Notes: generated by a model not told the origin, from the sequence alone. A stretch of DNA of 64,000 bases from Lachnospiraceae bacterium (GCA_016287765.1 JAEEWS010000006.1:25780-89779), one strand, 5' to 3'; counted from the stretch's first letter, positions 54,899-63,716 are shown. Numbers and translations are program-made.

Positions 54899-55645
54899 TC
54901 ACTGCTTCTTACCCTGATTTGCAACTGCTTCCATCTTAGCCTTTAATGCTTCCTGGTCGCCAAGGTAATAGTGCTTGATAACCTTGAAGTTATCATCAAA
55001 CTCATATACAAGAGGAGTTCCTGTAGGGATGTTTACGCCGATGATCTCATCATCGCTCATGTTGTCAAAATACTTAACAAGTGCTCTTAAAGAGTTTCCG
55101 TGAGCAGCGATGATAACTCTCTTTCCTGCTTCCATGTCCTTCTTGATCACATCATTGAAGAAAGGAACTGCTCTCTCAATAGTGGTCTCAAGGCTCTCGT
55201 TGTCAGGAATAAGAGCTCTGTCAACGTCTCTGTACATAGGATTCTTCTTTGCGGAACGCTCATCGTTCTCATCAAGTACAGGGGGCTTGATGTTGAAAGA
55301 TCTTCTCCAGATCTTAACCTGATCCTCACCGTACTTCTCAGCTGTCTCGGACTTGTTAAGTCCCTGAAGTGCTCCGTAGTGACGCTCGTTCAGCTTCCAT
55401 GACTTAACAACGGGAAGCCAGTTACGATCCATCTCGTCCAGAATGTGGTTTAATGTATGAATAGCTCTCTTAAGATAGGAAGTGTAGCAGATATCGAAAT
55501 CATAGCCCTCAGCCTTTAAGAGTCTGCCGGCAGCCTTAGCTTCCTCATGTCCTTTTTCACTGAGATCAACATCCATCCAGCCGGTAAAAAGGTTCAGCTT
55601 ATTCCATTCGCTTTCACCGTGTCTGACCAAAACCAATTTCATCAT
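54899..55645 (-). CDS. gpmA: 2,3-bisphosphoglycerate-dependent phosphoglycerate mutase
   Basis: Glycolytic interconversion of 3- and 2-phosphoglycerate. The phosphohistidine is in [29 protein letters not shown], with the second catalytic histidine in [16 protein letters not shown], and the signature [20 protein letters not shown] is present. The length of 248 residues is normal. AAAGGAG precedes the start. It is monocistronic, bounded by its own terminator. Confidence 0.97.
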   Translation of the reverse strand: MMKLVLVRHGESEWNKLNLFTGWMDVDLSEKGHEEAKAAGRLLKAEGYDFDICYTSYLKRAIHTLNHILDEMDRNWLPVVKSWKLNERHYGALQGLNKSETAEKYGEDQVKIWRRSFNIKPPVLDENDERSAKKNPMYRDVDRALIPDNESLETTIERAVPFFNDVIKKDMEAGKRVIIAAHGNSLRALVKYFDNMSDDEIIGVNIPTGTPLVYEFDDNFKVIKHYYLGDQEALKAKMEAVANQGKKQ

Positions 55646-55748
55646 TTGTAATTGCTCCTTTCGAGTTTTACTTTATACTGCCGCACAGACCGAACTGTCC
55701 CTGCGACTACCGAGAATAAAGTATAACACAGACGCGGAAAAACACAAC

Positions 55749-55773
55749 AAAAAATTTGATAACAATTTATCAA
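55749..55773 (-). terminator. Terminator of the ABC exporter operon
   Basis: TTGATAA, four bases, TTATCAA, then ATTTTTTG on the minus strand, immediately after the permease stop codon. Confidence 0.75.
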
Positions 55774-56694
55774 TTATTTTCTTTTGTAAGTTTTGTTATA
55801 AACAAAGATCATCAGGCATATGCACAGGCAAAAGCAGCCCAGTACATAAAGGATCATCCGGTTAATGTCCAGCTCCTGTCCGAACATTGACGCTTTAAAG
55901 GAAAACAGATCCTTTATCGTTCCCACGAACATGCCCTTGTCAAGTCCTCCGATCTGTCTGTCCATCTTATCCAGCACATCGTTTAAAAGTGCATTTCTTA
56001 TAAGCGTGGTAACATGAGATCCGGGGAAGAGGTTGCAGAGAGTACGTATGCTTTCCGAGAACTGGGAAACAGGTATGTAGGCCCCTATTACAAAGCCCGC
56101 TGCTGCGGAAAGAATACCGAAAAAGGCTCCCAGGGATGAGGAATTCTTAAAGAGCAATACGATAACCATGAAAAATGCTGTTCCCGAAAGTGAACCCAGG
56201 ACCACTGTTCCATAGGCTGCCATCAGACTCTTTCCGGTAATGTAAAGACCGCCGGAGGCTTTTAAGATGAATAATCCCGCAGTAAGAATAATGCCCGTCA
56301 TTATCACAGATGATACAGCCGAAGCAAGAAAATAGGACAATACGATCTGCCATCTCTTAACAGGAGTTGCGGATATATCATAGTCCACCTTTTTCTCTCT
56401 GTCCCTTACCACTGTGGTCAGGCAGTAAAAAGGCACGGTGATCATGGCAGACCCCAACACGCCCACCAGCATTACAAGATTGGCATAGGCACTGATGTCA
56501 TTGTCCGTTATCAGACTTTTAAGCCCCGGATTTGCATTCACCACCGAGTCAAGAGCATCTGTATACGTTCCCTTTATAAACAACAGATAGAGGCCGAAGA
56601 CTATGATGGAGGTCATCATTGAAAACAGCACAGACTGTTTGTTTTTAAAAAATATAAAAAGGTTTCTTTTTGTTAATCCCATAAATTTTATCAT
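55774..56694 (-). CDS. ABC-2 type transporter permease
   Basis: A 306-residue membrane subunit with six helices. The first is near residues 20-42, the others cluster from about 60 to 295, with a large loop at roughly 225-270. ABC-2 fold features include the cytoplasmic YDISATPVKRWQIVLSYFLAS stretch. It overlaps the preceding ATPase gene by four bases (ATGA), so the two form one exporter. The cargo is unknown. Confidence 0.9.
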   Translation of the reverse strand: MIKFMGLTKRNLFIFFKNKQSVLFSMMTSIIVFGLYLLFIKGTYTDALDSVVNANPGLKSLITDNDISAYANLVMLVGVLGSAMITVPFYCLTTVVRDREKKVDYDISATPVKRWQIVLSYFLASAVSSVIMTGIILTAGLFILKASGGLYITGKSLMAAYGTVVLGSLSGTAFFMVIVLLFKNSSSLGAFFGILSAAAGFVIGAYIPVSQFSESIRTLCNLFPGSHVTTLIRNALLNDVLDKMDRQIGGLDKGMFVGTIKDLFSFKASMFGQELDINRMILYVLGCFCLCICLMIFVYNKTYKRK

Positions 56695-57593
56695 TTTTCT
56701 TCCATCGTCCTTCCTGTGAGATTTAAGAACACATCATCCATGCTCCCTTTTATGACTTCATAATCTTTTATCTCATCCTTATGTTCGTATAAAAAGCCGG
56801 TAATATTATCTTTGAACTTAATATTGTAATGGTCCGAGTCATATGTATACTCCATGCCGTTAAGTATCTTGTCCGATACGGGACTTTCTTTTGTATACCA
56901 TACAAGTCTGGAACTCGCATATCTGCTCTTAAGATTTGAAGGTGTGTCCTGTACCAGAAGCTTTCCCTTGTCTATTATCACCACACTGTCCGCATCCTTC
57001 GTTTCTTCCATATAGTGAGTGGTAAGAAAGATGGTCATTTTCTTTTCCCGCCTTAAATAATCTATATGATCCCAGACTATTTTTCTGGATTTGGGATCAA
57101 GCCCGGTGGTGGGTTCGTCCAGGAAAAGGATCCTCGGTTTATTTAAAAGAGCTCTTATTATATCCACTCTTCTTCTCTGTCCTCCCGAAAGCTGTCCGTA
57201 TCTTCTGTTCATGATCTCATCAAGCTCGAACTTATCCTTAAAAGGCGCCAGCCTCTTTTTGATCTCTGCTTTATCCAGCCCGTAATAAGCGCCTCTGGTA
57301 AAAAGGTTTTCCTTTACCGTCAGATCCTCATCCAGTACCGAGCCCTGAAAAACTATGCCTATGCTGCTTCTGATCTCATCATCATCCTTTCCCAGAACAT
57401 GATCGAAAATCCTTACCTCTCCGGAAGTTTTTTCCAGGATAGTACTTAAGATATTTATGGTAGTGGATTTTCCCGCTCCGTTTTCTCCGAGATAGGCAAA
57501 GAGTTCACCTTCTTTTACCTCAAAGGAAAGATCGTTCACCGCTTTTACGTTTTTGTAATTTTTTGTAAGTCCTTTAACTGTTATGGCGTTCAT
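56691..57593 (-). CDS. ABC transporter ATP-binding protein (exporter type)
   Basis: A 300-residue ATPase of the DrrA/CcmA class. Walker A is GENGAGKSTTINIL, Q loop IGIVFQGSVLDEDLTV, signature YGQLSGGQRRRVDIIRAL, Walker B RILFLDEPTTGLDP and H loop FLTTHYMEE. The C-terminal extension (VKESPVSDKILNG region to MEEK) is typical of daunorubicin-type exporters. It pairs with the permease downstream and lies behind the LytTR target repeats and probable promoter at 57.6-57.7 kb. Confidence 0.95.
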   Translation of the reverse strand: MNAITVKGLTKNYKNVKAVNDLSFEVKEGELFAYLGENGAGKSTTINILSTILEKTSGEVRIFDHVLGKDDDEIRSSIGIVFQGSVLDEDLTVKENLFTRGAYYGLDKAEIKKRLAPFKDKFELDEIMNRRYGQLSGGQRRRVDIIRALLNKPRILFLDEPTTGLDPKSRKIVWDHIDYLRREKKMTIFLTTHYMEETKDADSVVIIDKGKLLVQDTPSNLKSRYASSRLVWYTKESPVSDKILNGMEYTYDSDHYNIKFKDNITGFLYEHKDEIKDYEVIKGSMDDVFLNLTGRTMEEK

Positions 57594-57680
57594 TTTCTGT
57601 TCCCTTCTTATCTGCTGTTTTTTCCGCCCCCTTTTGGGGTCTTTTTTGTTGACACGCTCATGTTAACACAGTTTCAAAAT

Positions 57681-57714
57681 AAAAAAAGTGCCCCTCCACC
57701 GAGTTGCACTTTTT
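57681..57714 (-). terminator. Terminator after the LytTR-DUF3021 genes
   Basis: AAAAAGTGC, a 14-base loop and GCACTTTTT (seven T follow on the minus strand); one LytTR repeat lies in it. Confidence 0.75.
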
Positions 57715-57729
57715 GATGACTGAGTTGCA
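57701..57729. promoter_or_regulatory. Direct repeat, 21-base period: probable LytTR binding sites
   Basis: Plus-strand GAGTTGCA occurs at 57701 and again at 57722, flanked by similar bases. Two copies two helical turns apart, upstream of the ABC ATPase gene and next to a LytTR gene, match how LytTR regulators bind DNA. Confidence 0.65.
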
Positions 57730-57749
57730 TATTAAGACATCTACCGACA

Positions 57750-58184
57750 TTATTCCTTATCTCTGATCTCATTAAGAGCATCGTTGATCTTCTTGTCGTC
57801 CTCTTTGTACAGCCACCAGCTCCCAAGCCATACAAAGAAATATATTAAAATATACATTACAGAGACCACCACCCAGCTTCCAAGATCCTCATACCATCCG
57901 AAGATATAACCGCTGATACTGACTATGCCCCACAGACTTAATATATGAAGCAGGATACGGACTCTTATAACTGTTTTTTTAAGATTCTCATAACCTGTGA
58001 TAAGTACTGAAGGGAGGGAACACAAAAATCCCGTCAGCAGTATGGAAAAGGGAATGTACCATGGCCATTCTATAACCGCATCATTTCCTAAGGCCGCATC
58101 AAAAGCCGCCTGTATGCCTATTCCAAACAAAATTGCAGTGGATATCATGAGGGTCTGGCTGAAAACAAGTTTTAATTTATTCAT
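57750..58184 (-). CDS. DUF3021 family membrane protein
   Basis: A 144-residue membrane protein with four helices (about residues 9-28, 42-62, 75-95 and 103-125). DUF3021 proteins are regularly encoded next to LytTR regulators and are thought to sense the membrane and restrain them. The match is by length, helix pattern and the adjacent LytTR gene one base upstream. It ends before the terminator at 57681-57714. Confidence 0.85.
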   Translation of the reverse strand: MNKLKLVFSQTLMISTAILFGIGIQAAFDAALGNDAVIEWPWYIPFSILLTGFLCSLPSVLITGYENLKKTVIRVRILLHILSLWGIVSISGYIFGWYEDLGSWVVVSVMYILIYFFVWLGSWWLYKEDDKKINDALNEIRDKE

Positions 58185-58185
58185 A

Positions 58186-58620
58186 TCACAACCCCAGCTT
58201 TCTTTTTAGATCTTTAACATAGCTTCTGGAGATGATTATCTCCTCTCCGTTAAGAAGCTCCGCTATCATGCGCCCGTTCATCTCCGAACGGACACTTTTG
58301 ATTTTTCTGATATTTACGATAAGCGCCTTTGAACACCTGAAAAAATCAGCATTTAATACTTCTTCCGTTTCATAAAGCCTGAGCTTGGTCTCATAACAGT
58401 TTTCTTTTGTATAAACATAGCTTCGTTTATCAACGGACTCCACGTAGTAGATCCTGTCTGTCCTCACCATAAAGGTTTCATTTTCCCTTACCACTGCCAG
58501 ACTCCTGCAGTTGTTTTCCAGAAGATCCTTTGCATATTGTACGCTCTCCGTAAGGGTCGTCGCCCGAATGGTTGCACCCTCATCGGATCCCGTTTCCACT
58601 TTTATAACCTCTACTTTCAT
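58186..58620 (-). CDS. LytTR DNA-binding domain regulator
   Basis: A 144-residue single-domain transcription factor. The LytTR fold covers residues about 40-144: VRTDRIYYVESVDKRSYVYTKENCYETKLRLYETEEVLNADFFRCSKALIVNIRKIKSVRSEMNGRMIAEL ending IIISRSYVKDLKRKLG. It lacks a receiver domain, so its activity is probably set by the DUF3021 protein. It is upstream of that gene and likely acts on the ABC exporter promoter. Confidence 0.93.
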   Translation of the reverse strand: MKVEVIKVETGSDEGATIRATTLTESVQYAKDLLENNCRSLAVVRENETFMVRTDRIYYVESVDKRSYVYTKENCYETKLRLYETEEVLNADFFRCSKALIVNIRKIKSVRSEMNGRMIAELLNGEEIIISRSYVKDLKRKLGL

Positions 58621-58658
58621 TCTTTCGTTTTACCCTCCCATCCTCCCTATTATGTCAC

Positions 58659-58698
58659 AAAAAAAAGGCCTTTGCAACATTCGTCCCAAAGGCTTTTT
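58659..58698 (-). terminator. Terminator of the zinc-uptake operon
   Basis: On the minus strand GCCTTTG, a 12-base loop and CAAAGGC, then eight T; placed just after the lipoprotein gene. Confidence 0.88.
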
Positions 58699-58700
58699 CT

Positions 58701-59339
58701 CTATAATATCTTTGCATTTCGCAATGTGCAATATATGTAATTACCTTCCCAATAGGTGTCAAAAACTCCCACTACAGTAATGTCTCCGCCCTCTTCCGGA
58801 TAATCTTCCGGATATTTAAATTCGTCCGTGGCGACAAACTCTATACCCTGGGCACAGCATGCCGTTGCATCCGTTATGATACATGCAAAATAGTAGATAT
58901 CATTTACCTCATCATGAAGAGTGCTCAGCATACCGTTCATCTTAACAGTCTTTCCGATGTACTTATCGGGATAGACCATCATATCATAAACCTCTGAATA
59001 GACCATAGTGGCTGAAAGCTTGGTAAGATCGATATCGATACCGTCTTCACCGTTCAACACACCATCCGGTATTTTTTCCGGATCCGGAGCGTTTTCCGTA
59101 AGTCCGCTCTGTCTTCCGGTCACTGTTCCCGTGTTCTTATCGTAATACACTTCATCCTCTGAAGATGCCGAGTTCCCATTCTTTGCATCGTCTGCAGCCA
59201 TTCCTGCATTAAGGACATCGTTTACGCTCTTTGTATTATTGAGATTCCTTTTGCCCGTGCCGGTGCTTCCGTCACTTCCGCAAGCCACGGTCACCAATAT
59301 GGATACTATAACAAGCAGACCTATAAGTTTCTTTCTCAT
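58701..59339 (-). CDS. Secreted lipoprotein of the zinc-uptake operon
   Basis: A 212-residue lipoprotein: signal MRKKLIGLLVIVSILVTVAC with lipobox cysteine 20. After a Ser/Thr/Asp-rich linker, residues about 110-212 form a compact domain: VYDMMVYPDKYIGKTVKMNGMLSTLHD, a Cys pair in TDATACCAQGIEFVA and ITVVGVFDTYWEGNYIYCTL. The pattern recalls the C-terminal domain of TIGR03943-type proteins found with zinc transporters. It overlaps znuB by four bases, so its use is tied to zinc; binding or shuttling is inference. Confidence 0.8.
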   Translation of the reverse strand: MRKKLIGLLVIVSILVTVACGSDGSTGTGKRNLNNTKSVNDVLNAGMAADDAKNGNSASSEDEVYYDKNTGTVTGRQSGLTENAPDPEKIPDGVLNGEDGIDIDLTKLSATMVYSEVYDMMVYPDKYIGKTVKMNGMLSTLHDEVNDIYYFACIITDATACCAQGIEFVATDEFKYPEDYPEEGGDITVVGVFDTYWEGNYIYCTLRNAKIL

Positions 59340-60181
59340 TTAGCTATCCCTCCCCTTACAAAGCCTGCTATGCAGCAGAGCAAAAAGGCAACGGCATCTG
59401 CAGCTACAATGGTCGATCCCACAGGCGTTCCGGCAAGTATGGATATAAAAAGCCCCAAAGCCGCACACACAACTGAGATTATTGCCGAAAAGACGGTAAC
59501 ACTTTTAAAGTTACGGAAGATCCTCATGGCCGAGATAGCCGGGAAGATCACCAATGCAGATATGAGAAGCGATCCCACAAGATTCATGGCAAGCACTATT
59601 ATCACCGCTATCACCACAGCTATCATCAGATTGTAGGCATCCGCTCTCACACCCGACGCCCTTGAAAAATTCTCATCAAAGGTGACAGCAAAGATCTTGT
59701 TGTAAAAAACTATGAATATGGCCACAACCACTATGGAAAGCACTACGCAAAGCGCCACCTCTCCCCCGGTAAGGGTGAGTATGGAGGTGGATCCGAAAAG
59801 CGTGCTGCACACATCTCCGGTAAGATTGGAGGAGGTGGAAAAAATGTTCATAAGGAGATAACCGAAAGCAAGAGCTGCCACAGAGATCATGGCAATGGCC
59901 GCATCTCCCTTTATCTTCGAATTCTGTCCTGTCCTGAGTAAAAGAACAGCACTGATCACGGTGATGGGAAGTACAAGGAGCATTTCATCGGTAACGTTTA
60001 TCACGGTAGCAATTGCCATAGCTCCGAAAGCCACATGCGAAAGCCCGTCTCCGATATAGGAAAAACGTTTAAGCACCAGCGTTACTCCCAAAAGAGAAGA
60101 ACAGAGCGCTATAAGTATTCCGACAATAACTGCATATCTTACAAAGGGATACTGCAGATACATAAACAGTTTATCGATCAT
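59336..60181 (-). CDS. znuB: Zinc ABC transporter permease ZnuB-like
   Basis: An inner membrane permease of 281 residues with seven to eight helices, first at about residues 10-36 (FVRYAVIVGILIALCSSLLGVTLVLKRFSYIGDGLSHVAFGAMAIA, the ABC-3 signature). The cytoplasmic EAA-type region is NLMIAVVIAVIIVLAMNLVG. The frame extends to 60229, but the start at 60181 behind AAGGAC fits the family and overlaps the znuC end by 11 bases. Confidence 0.95.
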   Translation of the reverse strand: MIDKLFMYLQYPFVRYAVIVGILIALCSSLLGVTLVLKRFSYIGDGLSHVAFGAMAIATVINVTDEMLLVLPITVISAVLLLRTGQNSKIKGDAAIAMISVAALAFGYLLMNIFSTSSNLTGDVCSTLFGSTSILTLTGGEVALCVVLSIVVVAIFIVFYNKIFAVTFDENFSRASGVRADAYNLMIAVVIAVIIVLAMNLVGSLLISALVIFPAISAMRIFRNFKSVTVFSAIISVVCAALGLFISILAGTPVGSTIVAADAVAFLLCCIAGFVRGGIAK

Positions 60182-60890
60182 GTCCTTCTTCTCCTTTCTG
60201 CTGCAGGATAAACAGCTTTCCCGCTTCACTTTTCAGATAATCCTCCTTGGTTCCGAAAAACAGTGAGGAACCGATGTGAAGTATATGATCCGCCCATCTG
60301 ACCGCCGCACCTATATCATGGGAGATCATTATGATGGTGATCCCCTCCCGGTTCAGCTTTTCTATAAGGCTGTACATTTCTATGGTCACCTTCGGATCAA
60401 GTCCCGAAACAGGCTCATCCAAAAGCAGTATCTTTCTGGTGGCACACAGGGCTCTGGCAAGCAGCACTCTCTGCTGCTGTCCTCCCGACAGATCCCGGTA
60501 ACAGCGGTTACGGAGTTCGAAGATCCCCATTCTTTTCATGTTCTCTTCTGCCAGTTCCTTCTCAATCTTATTATAAAAGGGCCTGATCCCGCATCTTGCC
60601 TGACAGCCCGAAAGCACTATCTCTTTTACCGCTGCCGGGAAATCCTTCTGTACCACAGTCTGCTGCGGCAGATAACCGATCTCGTTCTTTTTAAGCCCGT
60701 CACCGATGGTTATACTGCCCGAGATGGGTGGCTGAAGATTGAGTAAAGTTTTCATCAAGGTGGATTTTCCGGAGCCGTTTTCTCCCACCACACAAAGATA
60801 ATCACCGGAATTGACGGTGAAATTCAGTTTTTCTACTATTGCTCTTCCTTCATAACCGAGAGACAGATCCCGGACAGTGATCAGGGCCAT
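60171..60890 (-). CDS. znuC: Zinc ABC transporter ATPase ZnuC-like
   Basis: A 239-residue ATPase: Walker A GENGSGKSTLMKTL, Q loop GYLPQQTVVQKDFP, signature CYRDLSGGQQQRVLLARAL, Walker B ILLLDEPVSGLDPK and H loop MISHDIGAAVRWADHILHIGSSLFFG. It lies 11 bases after znuA and overlaps znuB, so the three form one uptake unit. Confidence 0.96.
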   Translation of the reverse strand: MALITVRDLSLGYEGRAIVEKLNFTVNSGDYLCVVGENGSGKSTLMKTLLNLQPPISGSITIGDGLKKNEIGYLPQQTVVQKDFPAAVKEIVLSGCQARCGIRPFYNKIEKELAEENMKRMGIFELRNRCYRDLSGGQQQRVLLARALCATRKILLLDEPVSGLDPKVTIEMYSLIEKLNREGITIIMISHDIGAAVRWADHILHIGSSLFFGTKEDYLKSEAGKLFILQQKGEEGHDR

Positions 60891-60901
60891 GGTGATTCCT
60901 C

Positions 60902-61927
60902 CTACTTCAAAGCTTCCTTTATAACCTCAAGATTGCCTTCCATGATCGAAAGATAGGTGGTCCCCTTTTTAACATCATCGGATGTGGTGGACTGCATGGA
61001 ATCAAGTGTTAATATCTTTTGGTTTTTGCTCTTTGTATTATTTACAATTGTTTCTGCTATCTTGTGATCCTTGCCTTCAATGGTGAGCACAGCCTTAAGC
61101 GAAAGCTCATCAACCTTCTGTGCAAGGAATGTAATGGTTTCAAAGCTGGCTTCGGTCTCAGCGGAACATCCTACAAAAGCCGCATAATAGGAAAGACCGT
61201 AATCATCCGTAAAATAACGGAAAGGGAAACGGTCTCCGAAAAGGACGGTCTTAACCTTTCCCGCTGCCACTGCGGAAGTAAACTTCTTATCAAGTGCATT
61301 GAGCTTTTCCTTATAAGATGATGCATTCTTCTTATAAGCGTCGGCGTTTTTGCTGTCGATCTTAGAAAGGGAATCTGCGATCTCGTCAACAATAACGGAA
61401 GCACTTCTTAAAGAAAGCCATACATGCTCATCGTATTCTACTTCGCCTTCCTCATGATGATGCTCATGATCGTGATCCTCATCCTCTTCATGCTCATGAT
61501 CATGGTCATGGTCATGTTCCATGCCTTCTACAACCTCTTCTTCCTTAACAGAATCTCCAAGAGTATCGAGAAGATCTATGACTACCATATCCTTGTTTAC
61601 AGCCTCTTTAAGTGCGTCATCCACCCATTCGTCGGACTCGCCGCCGACATAAATGAAAAGATCGCAGGTGGAGATCTTAAGGATGTCAGCTGCTGTGGGC
61701 TGATAGCTGTGAAGATCAACACCCTTATCAAGAAGCATTGTAACTTCAGCATTATCCGCCTTATCCCCCAGCACGTTCTTAACCCAGTCATATTCAGGGA
61801 AAATGGTTGTTACTATCTGAATCTTATCTCCATTATCTTTATTTGAATTCTTTGTTCCGCATGCGGTAACTCCGCCAAGTACCAGAACCAAAACAGTAAG
61901 AACTGTTATTATCTTCTTTATTATCAT
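60902..61927 (-). CDS. znuA: Zinc-binding lipoprotein ZnuA-like
   Basis: Secreted lipoprotein of 341 residues with lipobox VTAC (cysteine 22) after the signal. Residues about 140-175 form the His/Asp/Glu-rich loop (HDHDHDHEHEEDEDHDHEHHH) typical of zinc-specific ZnuA. Metal-ligand histidines are in KGVDLHSYQPTAADIL and EVEYDEHVWLSL, and further ligands are expected in FGDRFPFRYFTDDYGLSYYAAFVG. The extension to 62017 overlaps the previous gene; ATG 61927 after GGAGG is preferred. Confidence 0.95.
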   Translation of the reverse strand: MIIKKIITVLTVLVLVLGGVTACGTKNSNKDNGDKIQIVTTIFPEYDWVKNVLGDKADNAEVTMLLDKGVDLHSYQPTAADILKISTCDLFIYVGGESDEWVDDALKEAVNKDMVVIDLLDTLGDSVKEEEVVEGMEHDHDHDHEHEEDEDHDHEHHHEEGEVEYDEHVWLSLRSASVIVDEIADSLSKIDSKNADAYKKNASSYKEKLNALDKKFTSAVAAGKVKTVLFGDRFPFRYFTDDYGLSYYAAFVGCSAETEASFETITFLAQKVDELSLKAVLTIEGKDHKIAETIVNNTKSKNQKILTLDSMQSTTSDDVKKGTTYLSIMEGNLEVIKEALK

Positions 61928-62013
61928 TTCATAGCCTCCAATGTTTTTCTTTACTTTATAAAGGGATTTCGGGGCATAAAAAGCCCACGGACTGCTGCCC
62001 TTCACAAGAGGTC

Positions 62014-62325
62014 TCAATCATTCATTCTTACCTTTTGGGATACAAGAGATTTTCCGAAAAACTTGCGTTCAAAGGTCGGCAAAACATATGCCAGGATCAT
62101 CAAGGGCAATGTTACCGCAAAGAATCTGACCGTGGTTTCACCCACTCTGCGGACAGTTTTTCTGCATTGCTCGATGCCTTCACATATATGGCAGTCTTCG
62201 CCATGGCAATCATGGCCGGCCTCAGCAGCGATAAAGAAAAGGGAAAGCAGCATAAGAACAAGCATTATGGCGCTCATAATGCCTCCTAAGGCCCTGTATG
62301 TTTTTAAAGAATTATTTTTTGCCAT
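62014..62325 (-). CDS. Small Cys/His-rich membrane protein in the zinc operon
   Basis: A 103-residue protein with two membrane helices (about residues 14-35 and 68-90). Between them an exposed loop reads EAGHDCHGEDCHICEGIEQCRKT, with several Cys and His residues that could bind zinc. No family recognised. It lies between the Fur-family regulator and znuA, so a role in zinc handling is likely by position. Start ATG 62325 follows AGGAAAGA. Its end lies about 87 bases before the znuA start. Confidence 0.78.
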   Translation of the reverse strand: MAKNNSLKTYRALGGIMSAIMLVLMLLSLFFIAAEAGHDCHGEDCHICEGIEQCRKTVRRVGETTVRFFAVTLPLMILAYVLPTFERKFFGKSLVSQKVRMND

Positions 62326-62353
62326 TCTTTCCTGCTTTCCGATAGATAAAAGA

Positions 62354-62791
62354 TCATTTACATATAGCATTATCTGCTTCACAACAGCCATCACACAGAC
62401 CGTAAAAAACTGTTCTCAGCGGATCTAACCTGAATTTATGCTCACCCATAAGATGCTTTTGCAATTCATTTAATTCTTCACAATGAAGATGTATCAATTT
62501 ACCACATTTCTCGCATTTGCAATGAAAGCATGTTTCTTTCTCGGAACGAATGCCCTCACCCGTATATTCAAAACATGCGGGACTGTTGGCATCAAGTATA
62601 TACTTATTTAGAACCCCCTCATCCACAAGGTTTTCAAGCTGCCTGTATACCGTGGCCTGAGCGATGGGATTTCCTGTTTTCTTAAAATACTCACAAACAT
62701 CGTTGGCTGTAATGTGCACCCCCGGAAGTTTTGAAAAATACTCGGTCAAAACCTCTTTTTGCTTTGTCTTGTATTTAGGACGTGAATTCAT
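62354..62791 (-). CDS. zur: Fur-family regulator, probably Zur
   Basis: A 145-residue metal-dependent repressor. The winged helix is at KYKTKQKEVLTEYFSKLPGVHITANDVCEYFKKTGNPIAQATVYRQLENL. A metal site is in FHCKCEKCGKLIHLHCEELNELQ and a structural zinc pair in FYGLCDGCCEADNAIC. It heads an operon with znuA-znuC-znuB, so it is called Zur, although sequence alone cannot separate it from Fur or PerR. An in-frame ATG at 62803 is only three bases from the GGGGAG site; 62791, six bases after GGAG, is favoured. Confidence 0.88.
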   Translation of the reverse strand: MNSRPKYKTKQKEVLTEYFSKLPGVHITANDVCEYFKKTGNPIAQATVYRQLENLVDEGVLNKYILDANSPACFEYTGEGIRSEKETCFHCKCEKCGKLIHLHCEELNELQKHLMGEHKFRLDPLRTVFYGLCDGCCEADNAICK

Positions 62792-62859
62792 ATCTTTCTC
62801 CATTTCTCCCCTGTCGGAAGCCTACACTCTCCTGCCCTTCGATCGTATAACAAAAATGA

Positions 62860-62887
62860 GAACCGTTCTTAGTTTCACGAACGGTTC
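62860..62887. promoter_or_regulatory. Perfect inverted repeat at the Zur operon transcription start
   Basis: GAACCGTTC, ten bases, GAACGGTTC, directly downstream of the -10 box. On the minus strand TCATTTTTG follows, so it may also end the transcript of the protease gene. Its role as operator or attenuator is open. Confidence 0.6.
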
Positions 62888-62890
62888 CCG

Positions 62891-62919
62891 ATTATAATAT
62901 AATGTTTTTTATTTGTCAA
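62891..62919 (-). promoter_or_regulatory. Promoter of the Zur/zinc operon
   Basis: A consensus TTGACA, exactly 17 bases, TATAAT. The -35 overlaps the stop codon of the upstream protease gene. Confidence 0.9.
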
Positions 62920-63716
62920 CCAATTTGAGAATCATTTTCATTTTTATAGGATCTGAGGCTGAAAAATCCCAAAACTAACGTGAAGATCACAAGAGCGATC
63001 TCGGTGGTTATTTCTGAAACCGTACTTGCCAAAAGCACGATCCCCGCATCCATAAAGCAATGAAGTCCTATAGCCGCCAAAAGAAGAAGGGGCTTTCTGT
63101 CTTTTAAGGATCTGTAAACCAAATAAGAAAAACAAATGTGACAGGTGATCGCACAACCCCTTTCAACTCCGCCTAAGAAGAATAACCCGGGGGCTGTAGT
63201 CCATAAAGCGGATATCTGAGCCAGTGTCTGAGCTCTTGTGGCCGGATCCAGAAGCTGAAGCGTCGCATCATAGGTGCCGCTATTTATCATCAATGCTGCG
63301 ATCAGGTTGGAGATCATTGAAAAGCCCATGATAATAATGGCCTCCACACCTCCGTGTCCGATACCGAACATGATCGAGTTTTCTTTATTCAGGTCCTTTT
63401 TCATAAGAAACTTCATGGAAATATATCTTCCCACTTCTTCGAAAATGCCTGCTTCCAGTCCTCCGAAAAGAGCATAGATCCAAAGATTGGATGTGAGTTT
63501 TTCAAGCCCTACGGTTGAGATGATAATATAATTGAATATTGTTTTCTCAAGAATCAGAGCAAAAAACAAAAACGTTCCGACACCTATCCAAAAAGGAAGG
63601 ATCTTCGCCTTCATTTTCCTTTTGGTCAAAGCCATTAATACAAAAGGAAGGCCTACGGAGATCAACAAAGAAAAAGCCATACCGATAATTGAAACAATGT
63701 TTACTGTCTGTGTCAT
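62916..63716 (-). CDS. YhfC-like intramembrane glutamic protease
   Basis: A 266-residue membrane protein with about seven helices. The likely catalytic motif EAGIFEEVGRYISMKFLMKK (EExxR-type) and the histidines in IGHGGVEAIIIMG and GLHCFMDAGIVLL fit the YhfC/PrsW-related CAAX-like group. The substrate is unknown. It is preceded by a promoter with a dyad in its spacer (63775-63805), and its last codons carry the Fur-like box and -35 of the zinc operon. Confidence 0.88.
   Translation of the reverse strand: MTQTVNIVSIIGMAFSLLISVGLPFVLMALTKRKMKAKILPFWIGVGTFLFFALILEKTIFNYIIISTVGLEKLTSNLWIYALFGGLEAGIFEEVGRYISMKFLMKKDLNKENSIMFGIGHGGVEAIIIMGFSMISNLIAALMINSGTYDATLQLLDPATRAQTLAQISALWTTAPGLFFLGGVERGCAITCHICFSYLVYRSLKDRKPLLLLAAIGLHCFMDAGIVLLASTVSEITTEIALVIFTLVLGFFSLRSYKNENDSQIG
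62926..62940. promoter_or_regulatory. Fur/Zur-type box
   Basis: TGAGAAT-C-ATTTTCA is a 7-1-7 inverted repeat, with one mismatch between arms and two mismatches to the Fur-family consensus TGATAATnATTATCA. It lies seven bases upstream of the -35, inside the last codons of the protease gene. Confidence 0.55.
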
